This document shows positions 8,470-16,841 of a stretch of DNA of 64,000 nt, piece by piece. The stretch spans positions 477,583-541,582 of the forward strand of contig KB906759.1 of assembly GCA_000381605.1 (NCBI GenBank), read 5' to 3'. The stretch is from Acidobacteriaceae bacterium KBS 89 (GTDB taxonomy: Bacteria > Acidobacteriota > Terriglobia > Terriglobales > Acidobacteriaceae). How positions within the stretch are numbered: position 1 is the first letter of the stretch; each line of letters starts with the position of its first letter. Both the position numbers and the translations under genes were made by a program. The notes under the pieces are model-generated. The model had not been told where the DNA came from. It saw nothing but the letters and a program-made list of their open reading frames with translations, and did not search any database.

Positions 8470-8964
8470 CTAAAGCCGGTTTGGCACCTTGGCTTTCAAC
8501 CGCTCGACAACCAGCGGAGGAACCAATGCCGTGACATCGCCGCCGAGCTGGAAAACGCCTTTGATGAGCCTCGAACTGACGTAGGTGTACTTCTCGGCGG
8601 GCATCATGAACAGTGTTTCGAGCTCGGGATCGAGCTTTCGGTTCATCATCGCCATCTGAAACTCGTACTCGTAGTCGCTTATCGCTCGAATACCGCGCAG
8701 GACGGCCTTGGCCCCCTGTTCCCGAGCAAAATCCACAAGAAGGCCATTAAAAGTGGTGACGGAGACGTTTCCGAAGCCGCGGGTGGCCTCAAAGAGCATC
8801 TCTTCGCGCTCAGGCACGGTAAACAGTGGAGTCCCCTTTTCGGAGTTGCGGAGGATCGCGACCACCAGCTCATCCACGATCTTCGCCCCTCGTGCAATCA
8901 GGTCAAGATGCCCGTTGGTGAGCGGGTCGAAGGTCCCTGGATAGATCGCTTTGACGGTATGCAT
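8470..8964 (-). CDS. coaD: Phosphopantetheine adenylyltransferase
   Basis: 164 residues, the family's usual length, from the ATG at 8964. A longer open frame to 9087 has no family similarity. The T/HxGH motif region YPGTFDPLTNGHLD is present, with RGIRAISDYEYEFQMAMMN and the C-terminal YTYVSSRLIKGV, all hallmarks of CoaD. It catalyses the penultimate step of coenzyme A synthesis, adenylating 4'-phosphopantetheine. It is the first gene of the minus-strand run down to the HAD phosphatase and divergent from the sigma factor gene. Confidence 0.97.
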   Translation of the reverse strand: MHTVKAIYPGTFDPLTNGHLDLIARGAKIVDELVVAILRNSEKGTPLFTVPEREEMLFEATRGFGNVSVTTFNGLLVDFAREQGAKAVLRGIRAISDYEYEFQMAMMNRKLDPELETLFMMPAEKYTYVSSRLIKGVFQLGGDVTALVPPLVVERLKAKVPNRL

Positions 8965-9095
8965 GCACCAAAAGCATACCTCCTTTGGCCTAGGATGAAA
9001 TAAATCCGTGAATTCCTGTAGTCTTGCGGGCAATCCTCGCGTCTCTCTAAACAGTTGAAGTCGAACCTGCCGGGAGTCTTGCTTCAAGTTTAACT

Positions 9096-9689
9096 ATGGC
9101 CTCACGCGCTATCACCACCGACAGTCATTCCGTGACTCAGCAGGCGTCTGCGACGCCCCTCGATGACATGACTTCAGTCGTCGCGACCTACGAGCAAAGA
9201 ATCTTTCGCTTCCACCTGATCTCCGTCCGCGACCGAGACGTTGCTCAGACGCTGACCCAGGACACCTTCGTTCGGGCATGGGCCGCCCGAAGTAGCTTTC
9301 GGGGCGACTGCTCGATTTCGACATGGCTGATGCGGATCGCACTGAATCTGATTCGCGATCACACTCGCACTGACCGTTTTCGCTTCTGGAAGCGGGTCTC
9401 CGAAACCGCAGTCGATGTATCCGATATCTCGTCGCATGTCCCACATCGCGATAGCTCGCTCGAGTCGCGCCTCATCGCCAGCGAACAGATGGCGCTGGTA
9501 TGGGAGAGCGTGGCACAACTCTCCGATCGGCAGCGAAGTGTTTTTCTTCTTCGCTTTATGGAGGAGCTTGAGCTATCTGAAATCGCCAATATCACCGGTC
9601 TGCCCATCAGTACGGTCAAGACCCATCTTTACCGAGCCCTCGCCACTATTCGGGCTCGTCATAACGCCACTCATAAGGACGCCCTATGA
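9096..9689 (+). CDS. ECF-type RNA polymerase sigma factor
   Basis: 197 residues. Region 2 is seen at about residues 46-90 (RDRDVAQTLTQDTFVRAWAA, then STWLMRIALNLIRDH). Region 4 is at about 130-185 (LSDRQRSVFLLRFMEELELSEIANITG, then STVKTHLYRALATIRA). There is no region 1.1 or 3, as in extracytoplasmic-function sigma factors. Its stop overlaps the start of the next gene (ATGA), a zinc-finger membrane protein that is probably its anti-sigma factor, so the pair is translationally coupled. Target genes may include the Spy-like gene that follows. Confidence 0.95.
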   Translation: MASRAITTDSHSVTQQASATPLDDMTSVVATYEQRIFRFHLISVRDRDVAQTLTQDTFVRAWAARSSFRGDCSISTWLMRIALNLIRDHTRTDRFRFWKRVSETAVDVSDISSHVPHRDSSLESRLIASEQMALVWESVAQLSDRQRSVFLLRFMEELELSEIANITGLPISTVKTHLYRALATIRARHNATHKDAL

Positions 9690-10219
9690 CTATCCACCTC
9701 ACTCACGAGCAACTCTGCGATCTGATTCTCGCCGACTCGTCACTCTCGCTTGACGGTGAATCCTGCAATTCCTCTTGGGGCAAGTCCGATGTCGTGCAGG
9801 CGCACCTGCAGGCGTGCCCGGTTTGCTCTGCGGAGCTACGAAGTCTGCGCGATTCGCTCTCCCACTTTCGCAACGCGTCGATTTCCTATGCGCGACAAGA
9901 GTTTGCCCAAAGTTACGCGCATCGGTCGTCAATTACGCCTCCACACAGTTATCTTTCGCAACCTCTTTATTGGACAGCCGCGGCAGTCATATTTGTCGCC
10001 GCTTTGTTCCCGCTCAGCATGCACAAACAACACCCAGCCTCTTTGGCGACCGCAACGACGACTTCCGCGCCTTCGCAAACGAACGAATCAGACGAGGCTC
10101 TCCTCACAGACATCGATCAGAAGCTCTCGGCCGACGTTCCATCCCCAATGGCGCCACTCGCCGACCCTACCGCCGGAACGATCTCGACGACATCCAGCTC
10201 AGATCAAAGGACCAACTAA
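9686..10219 (+). CDS. Putative membrane-anchored anti-sigma factor with zinc-finger-like N-terminus
   Basis: 177 residues. The N-terminal part contains AHLQACPVCSAEL, the H-x3-C-x2-C core of zinc-binding anti-sigma domains. A single hydrophobic segment at about residues 93-110 (WTAAAVIFVAALFPLSM) would anchor it, leaving a Ser/Thr/Ala-rich C-terminal tail outside. Size, topology and 4-nt overlap with the ECF sigma gene all support an anti-sigma role. No sequence family beyond the zinc motif is recognised, and the tail is low complexity. Confidence 0.75.
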   Translation: MTIHLTHEQLCDLILADSSLSLDGESCNSSWGKSDVVQAHLQACPVCSAELRSLRDSLSHFRNASISYARQEFAQSYAHRSSITPPHSYLSQPLYWTAAAVIFVAALFPLSMHKQHPASLATATTTSAPSQTNESDEALLTDIDQKLSADVPSPMAPLADPTAGTISTTSSSDQRTN

Positions 10220-10220
10220 A

Positions 10221-10829
10221 ATGCGACTGAAATCTGTACTCTCACTTTTCTTCTTTGCAGCTCTCTCAGGGGCTTCCATCATCGCCCAACAACCTGATGG
10301 CGGTCCCCCGCCCATGGGAGCCGGACCGCACGCCGGAAAGATGGAACAGGGACGCGGCGGGTGGGGCGAGGGCATGCGCACTGGCCTTCGCATCGGACCG
10401 CCTGGCATGTGGTGGCACAATCCCGATCTCATCCAGAAGCTGACCCTGACTCCCGACCAACAGAAGCGTATGGACGACATTCTCCAGCAGAGCCGTCTCC
10501 AGCTTATTGACCTGCGCGCCAATGTCGAAAAACAAGAACTGTTGATGGAACCGATGCTGGCCGCTAACCCACCCGACACGAACAAGGTTCTGGCACAGAT
10601 CGACCACACGGCCCAGGCACGCGCCGAGCTCGAGAAGGCGAACGCCAAGATGCTTCTCGGTATCCGCAATGTACTCACACCCGACCAGTGGACCAAACTT
10701 CAGACCGAAGAACGGGACAATCGCCGGACCCGGATGAGACGAGGTGACATGCCAGGGTCGCCCGGCGCACCCGGGGGACCACCAAGCCCAGGTGCTCCAG
10801 GCGGCCCCGGCGGCGCTGAGGAGATGTAG
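10221..10829 (+). CDS. Spy/CpxP-like periplasmic protein
   Basis: 202 residues with a cleavable signal peptide (VLSLFFFAALSGASIIAQQ). Two LTxxQ-type motifs, LTLTPDQQKRMDDIL and VLTPDQWTKLQ, flank helical segments, as in the Spy/CpxP/ZraP group of periplasmic chaperones and metal or stress sensors. The ends are Gly/Pro-rich (GPPPMGAGPHAGK near the N-terminus, repeated PGAPGGP at the C-terminus). It begins 1 nt after the anti-sigma stop, so it is the third gene of the ECF operon, suggesting an envelope-stress circuit. Ligand and clients are unknown. Confidence 0.8.
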   Translation: MRLKSVLSLFFFAALSGASIIAQQPDGGPPPMGAGPHAGKMEQGRGGWGEGMRTGLRIGPPGMWWHNPDLIQKLTLTPDQQKRMDDILQQSRLQLIDLRANVEKQELLMEPMLAANPPDTNKVLAQIDHTAQARAELEKANAKMLLGIRNVLTPDQWTKLQTEERDNRRTRMRRGDMPGSPGAPGGPPSPGAPGGPGGAEEM

Positions 10830-10853
10830 CTCACCGGACGGGAAAAATTCATC

Positions 10854-10884
10854 GGCACCAGAGTTAGATCTGGTGCCCATTTTC
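10854..10884 (+). terminator. Intrinsic terminator after the sigma/anti-sigma/Spy operon
   Basis: GGCACCAGA-GTTAGA-TCTGGTGCC is a perfect 9-bp stem with a 6-nt loop, followed by CATTTTC. Confidence 0.85.
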
Positions 10885-11015
10885 TTGCTGCCCCCTCATT
10901 TCCGGACCACAGCATTGGACTTTCGTGAAAATGTTCGTTTTCCATATCGATTCTGACGACGGGTCAGTAAGATGGGGGCGCATCAGACACATTCGAACAG
11001 GAGCAATCCATCACG

Positions 11016-11627
11016 ATGGGAAATGAGACCGTTCTGCCCCCGCCCGTCTTCAAAGCTGCTAACCCCGGCCCACTCGGATTGGCAGGCTTTGGCCTGACCA
11101 CCGTCGTCCTCAGCTGCGTCAACGCTGGCATCTTGCCGCCGAGCGCTGTCGCCTCCGTGGTCCCTCTGGCCTTTACTTATGGGGGAGTCGCTCAACTCAT
11201 CGCGGGTGCGCTTGAATTCAAGACGGGGAACACCTTCGGCATGGTGGCTTTTACCTCGTACGGTCTCTTCTGGTGGTGGTTTGCCTTCATGAAGTGGACG
11301 GTCGGAGCTGGCTGGCTGCAAACCCCACCCGCCTCGGCCGTCGCTGTCACGCTGCTTATGTGGGGAGTGTTTACCTTCTTGCTCTGGATCGTGACCTTCC
11401 GCTTGAACAAAGCCGTCTGGAGCATCTTTTTGCTTCTCTGGATCACCTTCTTCTTTCTCGCAGCAGGCGACTTCGGTTATTTCATAGGCACCTCGAACTG
11501 CGGCAAGATCGGCGGATACCTGGGTCTTTTGACCGGAATCGATGCCCTTCTGGTCGCTTTCATCGAGGTCCTGAATGCAACCGCAGGCCGAGTCGTTATC
11601 GCACTCGGACAACCCTTCATCCCGTAA
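11016..11627 (+). CDS. satP: Acetate/succinate uptake transporter, GPR1/FUN34/YaaH family
   Basis: 203 residues with the family signature NPGPLGLAGFGLTT near the N-terminus and about six hydrophobic segments. The pattern FKTGNTFGMVAFTSYGLFWW is typical of SatP/AceTr proteins. These inner-membrane channels or transporters take up acetate and other short carboxylates. A single-gene unit between two terminators, with a GGAG 12 nt before the ATG. The gene symbol is by family resemblance. Confidence 0.9.
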   Translation: MGNETVLPPPVFKAANPGPLGLAGFGLTTVVLSCVNAGILPPSAVASVVPLAFTYGGVAQLIAGALEFKTGNTFGMVAFTSYGLFWWWFAFMKWTVGAGWLQTPPASAVAVTLLMWGVFTFLLWIVTFRLNKAVWSIFLLLWITFFFLAAGDFGYFIGTSNCGKIGGYLGLLTGIDALLVAFIEVLNATAGRVVIALGQPFIP

Positions 11628-11636
11628 TTGAAAAAC

Positions 11637-11665
11637 AAAGCGCCGACTTCATCAGCCGGCGCTTT
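11637..11665. terminator. Bidirectional terminator between satP and recA
   Basis: AAAGCGCCG-acttcatcag-CCGGCGCTTT hairpin. The flanking A and T runs let it work on both strands for the two convergent genes. Confidence 0.85.
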
Positions 11666-11692
11666 CGCAAATTCTAGTTCCTCACTTCCGAT

Positions 11693-12760
11693 CTACTTTT
11701 TGCCTCGCACAACTTCCTTCGCCTGTGCAGGGCCCTCAGCCGGAACCGGTGGGACGTCAGCCGACGCTACGCCAGCGATCCCAAGCTTCTTTCGCAGCTC
11801 CCCATCCACCCGGGCAAAGACGTCCTTGTTCTCCTTCAGGAAGGCACGGACGTTCTCACGACCTTGTCCGATGCGCTCGCCCTGGTAGCTGTACCAGGCA
11901 CCGCTCTTGTCCACTATGTTGTGCAGTACCGCCAGATCGAGAACATCGCCCTCGCGCGAGATGCCCTCGCCGTAGAGAATGTCGAACTCGGCGTCGCGGA
12001 ATGGAGCGGCCACCTTGTTCTTGACGATCTTTACCTTCGTGCGTGAACCCACGACCGCGTCGCCGTCCTTCACCGCGCCGATCCGACGAATGTCGATACG
12101 GACCGAGGAGTAGAACTTCAACGCTTTCCCGCCGGTGGTCGTCTCAGGGTTGCCGAACATTACGCCAATCTTCTCGCGAATCTGGTTGATGAAGATAAGG
12201 CAGGTGCGCGACTTCGAAACCGTTCCCGTCAGTTTTCGCAGCGCCTGGCTCATCAGCCTCGCCTGTAGCCCCATGTGCGAATCGCCCATCTCACCATCGA
12301 GTTCGGCCTTTGGCACCAACGCTGCCACCGAGTCCACCACCAATACGTCAATGGCGTTCGAGCGGACCAGCGCCTCGACAATCTCAAGCGCTTGCTCTCC
12401 GTAATCTGGCTGGCTAACCAGCAGATTATCGATGTCTACGCCGAGTTTGGCCGCATACGCAGGATCGAGGGCATGCTCGGCATCCACAAAGGCCGCAAGA
12501 CCCCCAGCCTTTTGCGCCTCTGCAATGATTTGCAGGGTAATCGTCGTCTTACCTGAAGACTCGGGGCCGAAGATCTCGATGACGCGCCCGCGTGGAACCC
12601 CACCTACGCCTAGTGCCGCATCGAACGAGATGGAACCCGTGGAAATGACCGAAATCGGCACAACGTCCTTCGACCCGAGTCGCATAATCGAACCCTTGCC
12701 AAACTGCTTTTCCAGCCCGGAAAGAGCCAGTTCTATTGCCTTGCTACGGTCATCTGCCAC
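11693..12760 (-). CDS. recA: Recombinase RecA
   Basis: 355 residues starting at a GTG, with GGAGAG upstream. Walker A is GPESSGKTT, Walker B VLVVDSVAALVPKAEL, followed by the L1/L2 DNA-binding loops (including MGLQARLMSQALRKLTG and NQIREKIGVMFGNPETTTGG). It is the ATP-driven strand-exchange protein of homologous repair and the co-protease for LexA. The C-terminal tail is Pro/Ala-rich with a basic end rather than the acidic tail of E. coli RecA. Single gene with its own promoter-like sequence. No intein. Confidence 0.98.
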   Translation of the reverse strand: MADDRSKAIELALSGLEKQFGKGSIMRLGSKDVVPISVISTGSISFDAALGVGGVPRGRVIEIFGPESSGKTTITLQIIAEAQKAGGLAAFVDAEHALDPAYAAKLGVDIDNLLVSQPDYGEQALEIVEALVRSNAIDVLVVDSVAALVPKAELDGEMGDSHMGLQARLMSQALRKLTGTVSKSRTCLIFINQIREKIGVMFGNPETTTGGKALKFYSSVRIDIRRIGAVKDGDAVVGSRTKVKIVKNKVAAPFRDAEFDILYGEGISREGDVLDLAVLHNIVDKSGAWYSYQGERIGQGRENVRAFLKENKDVFARVDGELRKKLGIAGVASADVPPVPAEGPAQAKEVVRGKK

Positions 12761-12812
12761 GTTATATCTCTCCTTGTGTGGGTAAAAAGAGGTGGGTTAA
12801 ACTTCAATGCGG

Positions 12813-12840
12813 ATTCTAGCATCCAAAACGGGAAAAGCAA
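12813..12840 (-). promoter_or_regulatory. Candidate sigma-70 promoter for recA
   Basis: On the minus strand TTGCTT (12835-12840), a 16-nt spacer and TAGAAT (12813-12818) lie about 55 nt upstream of the GTG start. No convincing SOS box palindrome was seen around it. Confidence 0.45.
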
Positions 12841-12857
12841 ATAAAAAGCGAATACAC

Positions 12858-14414
12858 CTATCGCCTAAGTAGATCCACCGGCTCGTTCACATCGTCAATT
12901 CTGAAGTAACTTGCCAGGGACGGGTGTTTCTTTGCGACCGCCTGATACATCTCCCACGCGACCCGGCGGTAGCTGAAATGGCCAGCCACGCCCGAGCGTA
13001 ATTCTGAAATGTATAGGGCCTCGGCAAAATCCATCTTGAACATGGAGCGGCAGCGGGTCGCCAAAGGTAAACAATAGTTAGCCGATTCAGCCGCCTCGGG
13101 AACACCACTCTCGCAAAGTCGACGATAGACGGCATAGGCATCCTTCATCGCGTCGCCGAAAGAGGTTTCGAGACCTGCTTCAGCCAGTGTCGGCTGGCCC
13201 GGGCATATCGGCTCGTCGTAACCGTGGACGTCGGTGTAGGGTTGCAGTAACTGAATACATCGGCGGTGACGATGCATGTCGCGGAACCCCCCGATGTCCA
13301 TCAGAATGTCGAAACGAAGGTTATGCCCTGCACTAAAGGCCCGTAGAAGTTCGTCGTGACGGCCACGATGCTTCGTACCTAATGCGATTAGCTCGGACCG
13401 CTGGGCGGCGTTCAGTGCCGCTACATGGTGGCGCAGTTGGCGGTACGAATAGTGACAGTGCGGATACAGAAGCGACGTTGCTAGCTCTACCTCAAGCGAC
13501 TCCACGTCATCCAGAAGATCAACGACCGGTGACGGCTCGATAGGCTGACCGTCCATCAGTTCGCTTGCGGCCACAGTCAATTCATTCCGCGACTGGCGCA
13601 GATAGTCATTAGGCGTGGCGTATTTCACCAGCGTTGGAGCGGTTTTTACAGGGCGAAGAAAAGCTTCGGCTGCACGTTCCCCGCAGGTTGAATCAACTGA
13701 GCCGATCTCATCGCACAAGACCCGGGAAGCGCTGTGTTGCACGTTCCACGCGGGCTCAGTTGCCGCAATACGAAGCTTTTCGCCCAACTGGCGCACTTCC
13801 GCGAAGGGGCTGGTCAGTAGGCGCGACACCTGCGTCTCAAGGGTGCGGGCATTCACGATCTGTCCCAACGAAGTGTTGGTCGCCAGCGGAAGCAGATAGC
13901 GCGCCACATCAAAGGCGCGGGCCTTGAGTGTGCGCTCGTAAGCCTCGGGCTTCATGGATTCTGGCTGCGGAATCGCGGCCTTCAGAGCCTCCAGCATCTC
14001 GGCGCCGATACGGTCATAAGCTGTGAAAAGAGATTCCACCGCAGCAGTAAAGGTCGGCGTCTCCGAACCGAAATCGGGCGTGTACCAGCCCGACCGGCGG
14101 AAGTTCTGGTAACGCGTCGACCTCTCCTGACCGTCCCATCGCTGTTCGTCCACCAGTTCAATCGCAGCCAACAGGCTGAGCCGTTCGATGGCGAAGGGAA
14201 TATGAGCCAGGTCGGCAATAGAACGATGGCCGTATTGAAAGTAAAAGGTGTTCAGGAACTGTTCGGCTCGCTGAGCGCTGATCTCCGCAAGCGACTCCTT
14301 CAAGGTGAGCGATGAGCGGGAGTACTTTGCCATCGCATAAGCCAGCACTTCAGGGTCTGCCCCATGAATCGCATAGACGTCGGTTTCGGTGGGTTTTCTT
14401 TCGTTCTCTGACAT
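12858..14414 (-). CDS. ThyX-like protein with two tandem thymidylate-synthase-complementing domains
   Basis: 518 residues, about twice the length of standard FAD-dependent thymidylate synthase ThyX. Domain 1 (about 50-280) has HRSIADLAHIPFAIERLSL then GQERSTRYQNF. Domain 2 (about 300-510) has RHDELLRAFSAGHNLRFDI then MHRHRRCIQLLQPY. Neither domain carries the full RHRxxxxxxxS signature: domain 1 keeps the S-x-RY end, domain 2 keeps the RHR. ThyX makes dTMP from dUMP with FAD and methylene-tetrahydrofolate. Whether this double form is active or structural is open. It lies between recA and divergent fabG. Confidence 0.75.
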   Translation of the reverse strand: MSENERKPTETDVYAIHGADPEVLAYAMAKYSRSSLTLKESLAEISAQRAEQFLNTFYFQYGHRSIADLAHIPFAIERLSLLAAIELVDEQRWDGQERSTRYQNFRRSGWYTPDFGSETPTFTAAVESLFTAYDRIGAEMLEALKAAIPQPESMKPEAYERTLKARAFDVARYLLPLATNTSLGQIVNARTLETQVSRLLTSPFAEVRQLGEKLRIAATEPAWNVQHSASRVLCDEIGSVDSTCGERAAEAFLRPVKTAPTLVKYATPNDYLRQSRNELTVAASELMDGQPIEPSPVVDLLDDVESLEVELATSLLYPHCHYSYRQLRHHVAALNAAQRSELIALGTKHRGRHDELLRAFSAGHNLRFDILMDIGGFRDMHRHRRCIQLLQPYTDVHGYDEPICPGQPTLAEAGLETSFGDAMKDAYAVYRRLCESGVPEAAESANYCLPLATRCRSMFKMDFAEALYISELRSGVAGHFSYRRVAWEMYQAVAKKHPSLASYFRIDDVNEPVDLLRR

Positions 14415-14498
14415 GGAACTTCAGGATACGTTATGCCGTTGAGGATGTTTTGCCCTCACGCTTCGTATAATTCGAATGCATTGTTATTACGGAGGTCC

Positions 14499-15245
14499 AT
14501 GAGCATTCTCGCTGGTCGTATCGCATTGGTTACAGGAGCTTCGCAGGGGATTGGCCGCGCATGTGCGCTCGAACTGGCTCGGGCTGGAGCATCTCTCGCG
14601 CTGGCCGCTCGCAACATGGACAAGCTCGCCGAGGTCGCCGCAGAGATCGCTGCTATTGGCGGAAATGCCCATCCGTTTTCACTGGACGTCTCAAGCGAAG
14701 AATCGATCAAAGACTGCGCCAAAGCGGCAATCGCGCACTTCGGTGCAGTGAATATCCTAGTCAACAACGCCGGAATTACCCGGGACATATTGGCCCTGCG
14801 GATGAAACGCAAGGACTGGGACGACGTCCTCACAACGAACCTGACCGGAGCATTTCTGATGACCCAGGCTGTGATGTCTCAGATGGTGAAGGGCCGCTGG
14901 GGACGGATCATCAACATCACCTCGGTCGTCGGCGAAACCGGGCAGGCAGGGCAAGCGAACTACGCGGCATCGAAAGCCGGGCTCATTGGACTGACGAAAT
15001 CGCTCGCGCGTGAACTGGCGAGCCGGTCAATTACGGTAAATGCCGTAGCTCCGGGATTTATCGAAACGGCGATGACGTCGGTATTGACCGACGAGCAGAA
15101 GGCCGCAAACGCTCTGTACATCCCGCTCGGACGCGTTGGAACCGATGCCGAGGTCGCCCATGCCGTGGCGTTTCTCGCCTCCGAGGAAGCCAGCTACATC
15201 ACCGGTCACACGCTGGATGTAAATGGCGGGATGTTTATGGGATAA
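14499..15245 (+). CDS. fabG: 3-oxoacyl-[acyl-carrier-protein] reductase-type SDR
   Basis: 248 residues from the ATG at 14499, preceded by GGAGG. A frame open from 14433 is not needed. The Rossmann motif TGASQGIG, NNAGITRD, the catalytic Ser region NITSVVGETGQAGQ and the YAASKAG catalytic Tyr/Lys are all present, and the C-terminus GHTLDVNGGMFM is typical of FabG. It reduces 3-oxoacyl-ACP with NADPH in fatty acid elongation. It is not beside other fab genes here, so a paralogous SDR role is possible, but the similarity pattern is FabG-like throughout. Confidence 0.88.
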   Translation: MSILAGRIALVTGASQGIGRACALELARAGASLALAARNMDKLAEVAAEIAAIGGNAHPFSLDVSSEESIKDCAKAAIAHFGAVNILVNNAGITRDILALRMKRKDWDDVLTTNLTGAFLMTQAVMSQMVKGRWGRIINITSVVGETGQAGQANYAASKAGLIGLTKSLARELASRSITVNAVAPGFIETAMTSVLTDEQKAANALYIPLGRVGTDAEVAHAVAFLASEEASYITGHTLDVNGGMFMG

Positions 15246-15633
15246 CGCCCTGCCAACGATAAGTTACTGCTAGTCGCATTTAGCAAGGTTACGTCAGTTC
15301 CCTTGCTACAAGCGGCGTCTCGTTATAGGATTCGCAGACGTACCACAAGGTCGATCTTCTGAACCCGTCAGCGCCCCATGGGTGGCCTTCGCAAAGCAAC
15401 AAGGGTAAGGATGAAGTTGGGCCCAGTCTAGTTTGAATTGGTGTTGCCCTAAGAAAATCGAATTGACGACTCGCACTTAATCTTTTCAGGAAGACGTGTC
15501 CACACGTTCTTAAGGAAGCCCCGGCCTTTTTGAATCAAGCTGACCGAAGAGTCAGTGAAATCGCCAGCTGAGGTGACCCTATCGCGCCTCAACTGATTAC
15601 TTTAAAACTCAACTTATTGATCCGAGACGAATC
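15246..15633. other. Intergenic region with two hairpins, no gene seen
   Basis: TAGCAAGG at 15281-15288 pairs perfectly with CCTTGCTA at 15301-15308, possibly the end of the fabG transcript although no T-run follows. A second stem, AAGACGTG with CACGTTCTT, lies at 15491-15511. No ORF with coding character and none of the dispersed element's boxes were found. Confidence 0.5.
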
Positions 15634-16785
15634 ATGCTGTCGGTCGGTAGAGAAGCTACATCCTTCAATGGCGTTGCCAGCTCCCCGCACTTCGTTGTGT
15701 TGCGCGGAAGAGTGGAGATCCTGCGCCTGCGGACGGTCCTGACAAATCTATCTGCGCTCTGCGGACAGGCCGGAGCGATGGACTACTTGGAGTACTTCCT
15801 CACCGCAACGGAGAACCTCAAAAAAACTCCGTATCTTGTGTTGATGGCCTCGCGGTCGGATGTCGACGTGTCGGAGATGCGCGTCGAAGACCTAAGGGGT
15901 GCCGTATTGGTGTACGAATATAAAGTCTTCGGGTTTCGATCCAGTATCTTTACGACAAGCGATTTCAACGGAAACCGCACGGTGATTGCCCCGGCAGCGC
16001 TGCGAAGGCAGGTGTCTGCGGCAGTCTGCCGGTACCTTATGGAGCGCGGCGCTCAAGTGGTGCTTCTAAGTTTAGAACCGGGTTCTGCGGAGAGCTGTCA
16101 TTTCTGCTTCGAAAAGGAGATGGTCGGAGAGAGAAAGCGTTGGTGGACGACCCAAACCCGTGAGGTCGGTGCAACTCTCGCTCTGAAGGAAACTCTGGAC
16201 GCGACATTGGCTGGGATGGGGAAGCATACCCGCCGGAATTTGAGGTATCACCGCCGGAAGGCCGAAGCCGAGCTTGAGTGCAGCTTTACGAACGATGTGA
16301 AGAACGTGCTCACTATGGCACAACTTATCGAGCTGAACCAGGCTTCGACACATCCTGTCCTCCAATCGGTTCTCGAACGCCGCTACCAGACGCTGAAATC
16401 GATGGATGGATTTTTTTGCGTCGGACTGAGACGGACAGGTGGACAGTGGATCAGCTTGCTGGGAGGCCGAAGACATCACGGCGTGACCGAGATTGACTGG
16501 CAGATGAACCGCGAGGGATTGGCAAAGTATTCGGTGGGAACCGTGATTCGCTCCTATCTGATCGAGCATGAGATCACAATTGGCACGGACAGACTGTTCT
16601 TTGAGGGCGGAACGCCGCACACAATGCGTCATTCCTTTCTCTCTGAACAGGCGATGGATATTGTCGTGATGAATCGGTCGCTGTTTGTTTTTCTATTGCG
16701 CAGATCTGCTAAGTGGCTACATCCCGAAAGGAATTTTCTTCTGCAGACGCTGATGAGTCCGGCCGTGAAGTGGCAGTTGCGTTGA
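15634..16785 (+). CDS. GNAT/FemAB-like acyltransferase protein
   Basis: 383 residues. The core ETLDATLAGMGKHTRRNLRYH followed by a basic stretch is the signature of the BioF2/FemAB-like acetyltransferase domain found with exopolysaccharide and cell-wall genes. The C-terminal half (DWQMNREGLAKYSVGTVIRSYLIE, then FEGGTPHTMRHSF) continues that fold. No signal peptide or membrane segment, so cytoplasmic. It is followed by a methyltransferase gene on the same strand 56 nt away. A role in polysaccharide or peptidoglycan-linked modification is suggested by family only; the substrate is unknown. Confidence 0.7.
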   Translation: MLSVGREATSFNGVASSPHFVVLRGRVEILRLRTVLTNLSALCGQAGAMDYLEYFLTATENLKKTPYLVLMASRSDVDVSEMRVEDLRGAVLVYEYKVFGFRSSIFTTSDFNGNRTVIAPAALRRQVSAAVCRYLMERGAQVVLLSLEPGSAESCHFCFEKEMVGERKRWWTTQTREVGATLALKETLDATLAGMGKHTRRNLRYHRRKAEAELECSFTNDVKNVLTMAQLIELNQASTHPVLQSVLERRYQTLKSMDGFFCVGLRRTGGQWISLLGGRRHHGVTEIDWQMNREGLAKYSVGTVIRSYLIEHEITIGTDRLFFEGGTPHTMRHSFLSEQAMDIVVMNRSLFVFLLRRSAKWLHPERNFLLQTLMSPAVKWQLR

Positions 16786-16841
16786 GGGCACACTGATCGG
16801 GGTCTTTCGCTCGATGGTGCCACGTCGTAGATTAGGACTTG

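Noticed and set aside
12761..12857. LexA/SOS box upstream of recA
   Set aside because: No convincing palindrome seen around the candidate promoter; acidobacterial SOS motif is not known to me well enough to call it.
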